Positions 6,198 through 6,655 of a stretch of DNA of 6,655 bases are shown here, one piece after another. A program made the position numbers and the translations under genes. Origin of the DNA: Clostridia bacterium (GTDB lineage: Bacteria; Bacillota; Clostridia; Oscillospirales; CAG-382). Every line of letters begins with the position of its first letter. The stretch's first letter is position 1. The stretch is taken from contig CAAEPN010000056.1 in the NCBI GenBank assembly GCA_900757905.1, positions 1 through 6,655 of the forward strand, in the 5' to 3' direction. The notes below the pieces were generated by a model. The model was not told where the DNA came from and did not search any database. It worked only from the letters and a program-made list of their open reading frames with translations.

Positions 6198-6655
6198 ATG
6201 AAAATTAAGTCTGTTACAAAAGCGGTAGCCTTAACCGCTGCCTTTGTCTGCTCTTTTGCTTTGACTTCTCAAGCAAAACTTGCATTAGAATATGGCGTTG
6301 AATCCGCCCAAGAAAAAGGTTTCACAAATCAAGCCGAAACCGCCCAAACCGGTTTTTTCGGCGAAAGTGCGTTTGAACTTCCGGAATCCCTTACAGAAGC
6401 CACCTTTCCGGAAACAGAAAGACCCACGTCCTTTACCGAGCAGATAAAGGATGGAGATGGCATCGCATCTCTTCTTTCAGTGTTCTTTAACGGCGACGGA
6501 ACGCAAGAATCTCCTTATTTGCTTTCCAACGCCGCGGATCTAAGACGTTTTTCGATCGTCATCAACGCGGATACCTCCGGCGAATATCTGAACGCCTATT
6601 TCGTTCTCACCAATGATATCGACTATGGCGGGGCAGAATGGACGCCGGTCGGCAC
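6198..6655 (+). CDS. Exported surface protein, N-terminal part, with GLUG-type module
   Basis: The frame is open from the ATG to the window end (152 codons plus two bases). Residues 1-26 form a signal peptide: lysines at 2, 4 and 8, a hydrophobic core AVALTAAFVCSFAL (9-22) and a probable cleavage site after TSQA (A26); Cys18 does not fit a lipobox. Residues 27-97 are acidic and Thr/Glu/Pro-rich, likely a flexible spacer. From residue 99 the sequence GDGTQESPYLLSNAADL, then YFVLTNDIDYGG (134-145) and EWTPVG (147-152), closely resembles the module that introduces GLUG-motif or beta-helix repeats in large clostridial cell-surface proteins. The full protein probably continues with such repeats and a wall-anchoring or S-layer domain, which cannot be seen here. 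GAGG (6189-6192) lies 5 nt before the ATG. It has its own strong promoter and differs in kind from the housekeeping genes to its left. Confidence 0.85.
   Translation, partial: MKIKSVTKAVALTAAFVCSFALTSQAKLALEYGVESAQEKGFTNQAETAQTGFFGESAFELPESLTEATFPETERPTSFTEQIKDGDGIASLLSVFFNGDGTQESPYLLSNAADLRRFSIVINADTSGEYLNAYFVLTNDIDYGGAEWTPVG

Noticed and set aside
6249..6254. Lipoprotein signal with Cys18 in the exported protein
   Set aside because: The residues before Cys18 (A-F-V) do not fit a lipobox, while a signal peptidase I site SQA fits at 24-26.

Overview
The window looks like chromosomal housekeeping DNA from a low-to-mid GC Bacillota (Firmicutes), most likely a Clostridia-class anaerobe. The evidence is the gene order nadK-argR-recN (a well-known Firmicutes neighbourhood, often preceded by tlyA, which is not seen here), AGGAG-type ribosome binding sites before nearly every gene, a Bacillus/E. 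coli-type TyrS with a KMGKT loop, and an ABC-ATPase RecN of normal size. No database search was possible, so genus is not claimed.

Layout. Positions 1-157 are an AT-rich intergenic region. It carries a minus-strand promoter plus the first two codons of a divergent gene leaving the window on the left, and the first of two plus-strand promoters. The second plus-strand promoter (158-186) lies 73 nt upstream of the nadK start. From 260 to 4696 four genes run in the same direction with gaps of 34, 30 and 53 nt: nadK (NAD kinase), argR (arginine repressor), recN (DNA repair ATPase) and tyrS (tyrosyl-tRNA synthetase). A strong intrinsic terminator (4726-4761) follows tyrS. Only 12 nt after its T-run begins the next gene, thiN (thiamine pyrophosphokinase, 4774-5445), which is followed after 2 nt by an unrecognised 208-aa protein (5448-6074). 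A weaker hairpin with a T-run (6081-6100) then separates this pair from an exact consensus sigma-A promoter (6113-6141). That promoter drives an exported protein (6198 to the window end) with a signal peptide and a GDGT...PYLLSNAADL...LTNDIDYGG...WTPVG module typical of GLUG-type clostridial surface proteins.

Functionally, the first unit makes NADP, senses arginine, repairs DNA breaks and charges tRNA-Tyr; its grouping is a conserved neighbourhood rather than a pathway. The second unit makes thiamine diphosphate. The third is the start of a cell-surface or secreted protein under a strong promoter.

I found no mobile element, CRISPR array, RNA gene, riboswitch or obviously new system. The points most worth a second look are the terminator placed directly against the thiN ribosome binding site with no promoter visible between them, the unknown 208-aa protein with a possible winged-helix/KilAC-like C-terminus, the cysteine-rich NAD kinase, and the three -10 boxes that each sit inside a short palindrome.
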